Origin: an uncultured Alphaproteobacteria bacterium
GTDB taxonomy: Bacteria; Pseudomonadota; Alphaproteobacteria; HIMB59
Length of the DNA stretch: 61,578 nt
NCBI GenBank assembly: GCA_902601865.1
Contig: CACKOX010000005.1
Coordinates: 1-61,578, forward strand
Reading direction: 5' to 3'
The translations under genes were made by a program, and so were the position numbers. The notes under the pieces are model-generated. The model had not been told where the DNA came from, made no database searches, and was given only the letters and a program-made list of their open reading frames with translations. Below, piece after piece: positions 60,160 to 61,578 of the stretch (positions are counted from its first letter, which is position 1; each line of letters starts with the position of its first letter).

Positions 60160-60452
60160 TGTTTTCTTTAGGTTGGATGGAGATATCCATCGTCCTAATT
60201 ATAACAGTAATAGTAGTAGGTCCTAAAGAAATACCAACTGTAATTAAATTCATTAAAGGAATAACTTCAAGTTTAGGAAAACTCTCTAGAGAGTTTAAAT
60301 CAACTGTTAATGAAATATCTCACTTAGAAGAAGTAAAAGATATTAAAAAAGAAATTTTAGAAACAAAAGAGTCAGTAGTTAAAGAAGGAAAAGAGTTGGA
60401 TGAATTTATTGAAAAAAGTAATGATGAAATAATGAAAGATGAAAAAAAATGA
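60159..60452 (+). CDS. tatB: Sec-independent translocase TatB
   Basis: A 97-residue protein: 'LGWMEISIVLIITVIVVGPKEIPTVI' is the helix and hinge with the TatB-type Glu and VGPKxxP, followed by an amphipathic helix and a long charged coil. It receives the twin-arginine signal together with TatC. It overlaps tatA by 1 bp and tatC by 4 bp. Confidence 0.92.
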   Translation: MFSLGWMEISIVLIITVIVVGPKEIPTVIKFIKGITSSLGKLSREFKSTVNEISHLEEVKDIKKEILETKESVVKEGKELDEFIEKSNDEIMKDEKK

Positions 60453-61213
60453 CTGAAGTTGAAAGTTCAATGAATTTCTTTGATCATATAAAGGAGTTAA
60501 GACAAAAATTATTATATGTCATAATTTTCTTTCTAATAACATTCATTGTTTCTTTTTATTTCTCACAATCAATATTTGAATTTCTAGCTAAGCCTTTAAC
60601 TTCTATTTTAGGAGAGGGTAATGGATTAATTTATACTGCCTTACAAGAGGCATTTTTAACAAATGTTAAAGTTGCATTTTTCACAGCTGCTTTTATTTCA
60701 TTTCCTTTTTTGTCAATTCAGATTTGGTCTTTTGTATCCCCAGGATTACTTAAAAAAGAAAAACAAATTTCATTACCAACTTTGGTAGCTATTCCGTTTT
60801 TATTTGTTTTAGGTGCCGCGGTTGTTTATTATGTAATATCTCCTGTAGCTTGGAAATTTTTTTTGAGTTTTCAAAGTTCCCAAGCAGATGGAATTAATAT
60901 TACTCTTCAAGCTAAAATGAATGAGTATTTGTCATTAATGATGACATTCATATTCGCTTTCGGATTAGCATTTCAATTACCTGTAATTTTACTTCTACTT
61001 GTAAAATTTGGTGTACTTACTATAGAACAACTAGTTTCTTTTAGAAAATATGCGATTGTTTTATCATTTGTATTTGCTGCAATAGTGACACCTCCTGATC
61101 CATTTTCACAAATTTCTCTAGCGTTACCTATAATAATTTTGTATGAAATATCTATTCTGGTATCTAGATTTATGGCTAAGCGACAAAATAAAAAGGATGA
61201 AAATAGTAAGTAA
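60449..61213 (+). CDS. tatC: Sec-independent translocase TatC
   Basis: A 254-residue six-helix protein with the landmarks 'FFDHIKELRQKLLYVII', 'EAFLTNVKVAFFTAAFISFPFLSIQIWSFVSPGL' and 'FGLAFQLPVILLLL'. 'AIVTPPDPFSQ' is also typical. It binds twin-arginine signals. It overlaps tatB by 4 bp, and serS starts 8 bp after its stop. Confidence 0.95.
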   Translation: MTEVESSMNFFDHIKELRQKLLYVIIFFLITFIVSFYFSQSIFEFLAKPLTSILGEGNGLIYTALQEAFLTNVKVAFFTAAFISFPFLSIQIWSFVSPGLLKKEKQISLPTLVAIPFLFVLGAAVVYYVISPVAWKFFLSFQSSQADGINITLQAKMNEYLSLMMTFIFAFGLAFQLPVILLLLVKFGVLTIEQLVSFRKYAIVLSFVFAAIVTPPDPFSQISLALPIIILYEISILVSRFMAKRQNKKDENSK

Positions 61214-61221
61214 AAACTTTT

Positions 61222-61578
61222 ATGCACGATATTAATTTTATTAGAGAAAATCCTGATTTATTTGATGAATTATTAAAGAAGAGAAATATAACTTCAAAAT
61301 CTAGTGAAATTATTTCTTTAGATGCTGATAAAAGAAGTATCTTAACAAAATCCCAAGAATTACGAGCTGAAAGAAAAAGTTTATCTTCTTCATTTTCAAA
61401 GCTGAATGAAAGTGAAAAGAGCGATCTTCAAAAAAAAGTTCAATTAATAAAAAATGAAATAGATGAGATTGAAAATAAAATTTTCAAGATAGATGAGCAA
61501 CTCAAAAATATTCTATCTAGCCTACCAAATCTTCCACATAAAGATGTACCAGTGGGTGAAGATGAGTCATCAAATATA
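61222..61578 (+). CDS. serS: seryl-tRNA synthetase, N-terminal part (gene runs off the right edge)
   Basis: The first 119 residues of SerRS. 'MHDINFIRENPDLFDELLKKRN' is the family start, then comes the long antiparallel coiled coil that holds the tRNA-Ser long arm, and 'ILSSLPNLPHKDVPVGEDES' leads into the catalytic domain, which lies outside the window. The tatC-serS order supports the call. Confidence 0.93.
   Translation, partial: MHDINFIRENPDLFDELLKKRNITSKSSEIISLDADKRSILTKSQELRAERKSLSSSFSKLNESEKSDLQKKVQLIKNEIDEIENKIFKIDEQLKNILSSLPNLPHKDVPVGEDESSNI

Noticed and set aside
1-61578. CRISPR arrays, insertion sequences, transposases, prophage genes or toxin-antitoxin pairs
   Set aside because: No regularly spaced repeats, no transposase, integrase or phage protein motif was seen on either strand; the only clear long direct repeat is the 133-bp pair.

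Overview
The window is strongly AT-rich, with very short spacers and many start/stop overlaps, as in a streamlined marine bacterium. The right end carries the order xthA-erpA-dgt-argS-nagZ-scpA-scpB-tatABC-serS, which is typical of Alphaproteobacteria. A direct-repeat SOS box (GAAC-N7-GAAC, the reverse complement of the alphaproteobacterial GTTC-N7-GTTC) lies at umuD and points the same way. I infer an AT-rich marine alphaproteobacterium of the HIMB59/AEGEAN-169/SAR116/Pelagibacterales kind; the exact lineage cannot be fixed from this sequence alone.

Layout. 0-11.6 kb: the end of an AsmA-like gene, a MOSC protein, SOS-linked umuDC, a TrpB2-type synthase, a drug/metabolite transporter, tRNA-Asn, a tightly packed run of small housekeeping genes (DUF1289, GFA, hydrolase, acyl-CoA synthetase, exonuclease), an MFS transporter, an AhpD-like protein and small genes, including an unlisted 33-residue membrane peptide. 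11.6-17.6 kb: seven genes that look like one uncharacterised pathway starting from GTP (GTP cyclohydrolase II, RibD-type reductase without deaminase, altered 6-pyruvoyl-tetrahydropterin-synthase-like protein, glycosyltransferase, methyltransferase, dehydrogenase, creatininase-family amidohydrolase), followed by tRNA-Cys.

17.8-37.4 kb: a nitrogen-compound catabolic region. It has a PotABCD-type and a HisJQMP-type ABC importer, two class III aminotransferases, a class I aminotransferase, aldehyde dehydrogenase, RidA, amidase, a racemase-like protein, a gamma-glutamyl ligase of the glutamine synthetase fold, and two double-domain cyclases in which opposite halves have lost the metal motif. Both binding-protein genes carry the same palindromic operator at nearly the same distance from the start codon, so the two importers are probably co-regulated.

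37.4-41.5 kb: a four-gene surface-sugar islet (acetamidino-sugar amidotransferase, HisH- and HisF-like partners, capsule-type glycosyltransferase). It is bracketed by a 133-bp direct repeat of the 3' end of the glutamine-synthetase-like gene, which is a clear insertion scar. 41.5-47.5 kb: DUF1501/DUF1800 pair, a PanB-like protein with an altered active site, a fatty acid desaturase, a small membrane protein and a Rieske oxygenase. 47.5-61.6 kb: housekeeping genes (pcm, valS, ilvD, xthA, erpA, dgt, argS, nagZ, scpAB, tatABC, serS). Here the SPOR-protein slot between argS and nagZ holds only a 48-residue membrane peptide, and tolC and popZ are absent between pcm and valS.
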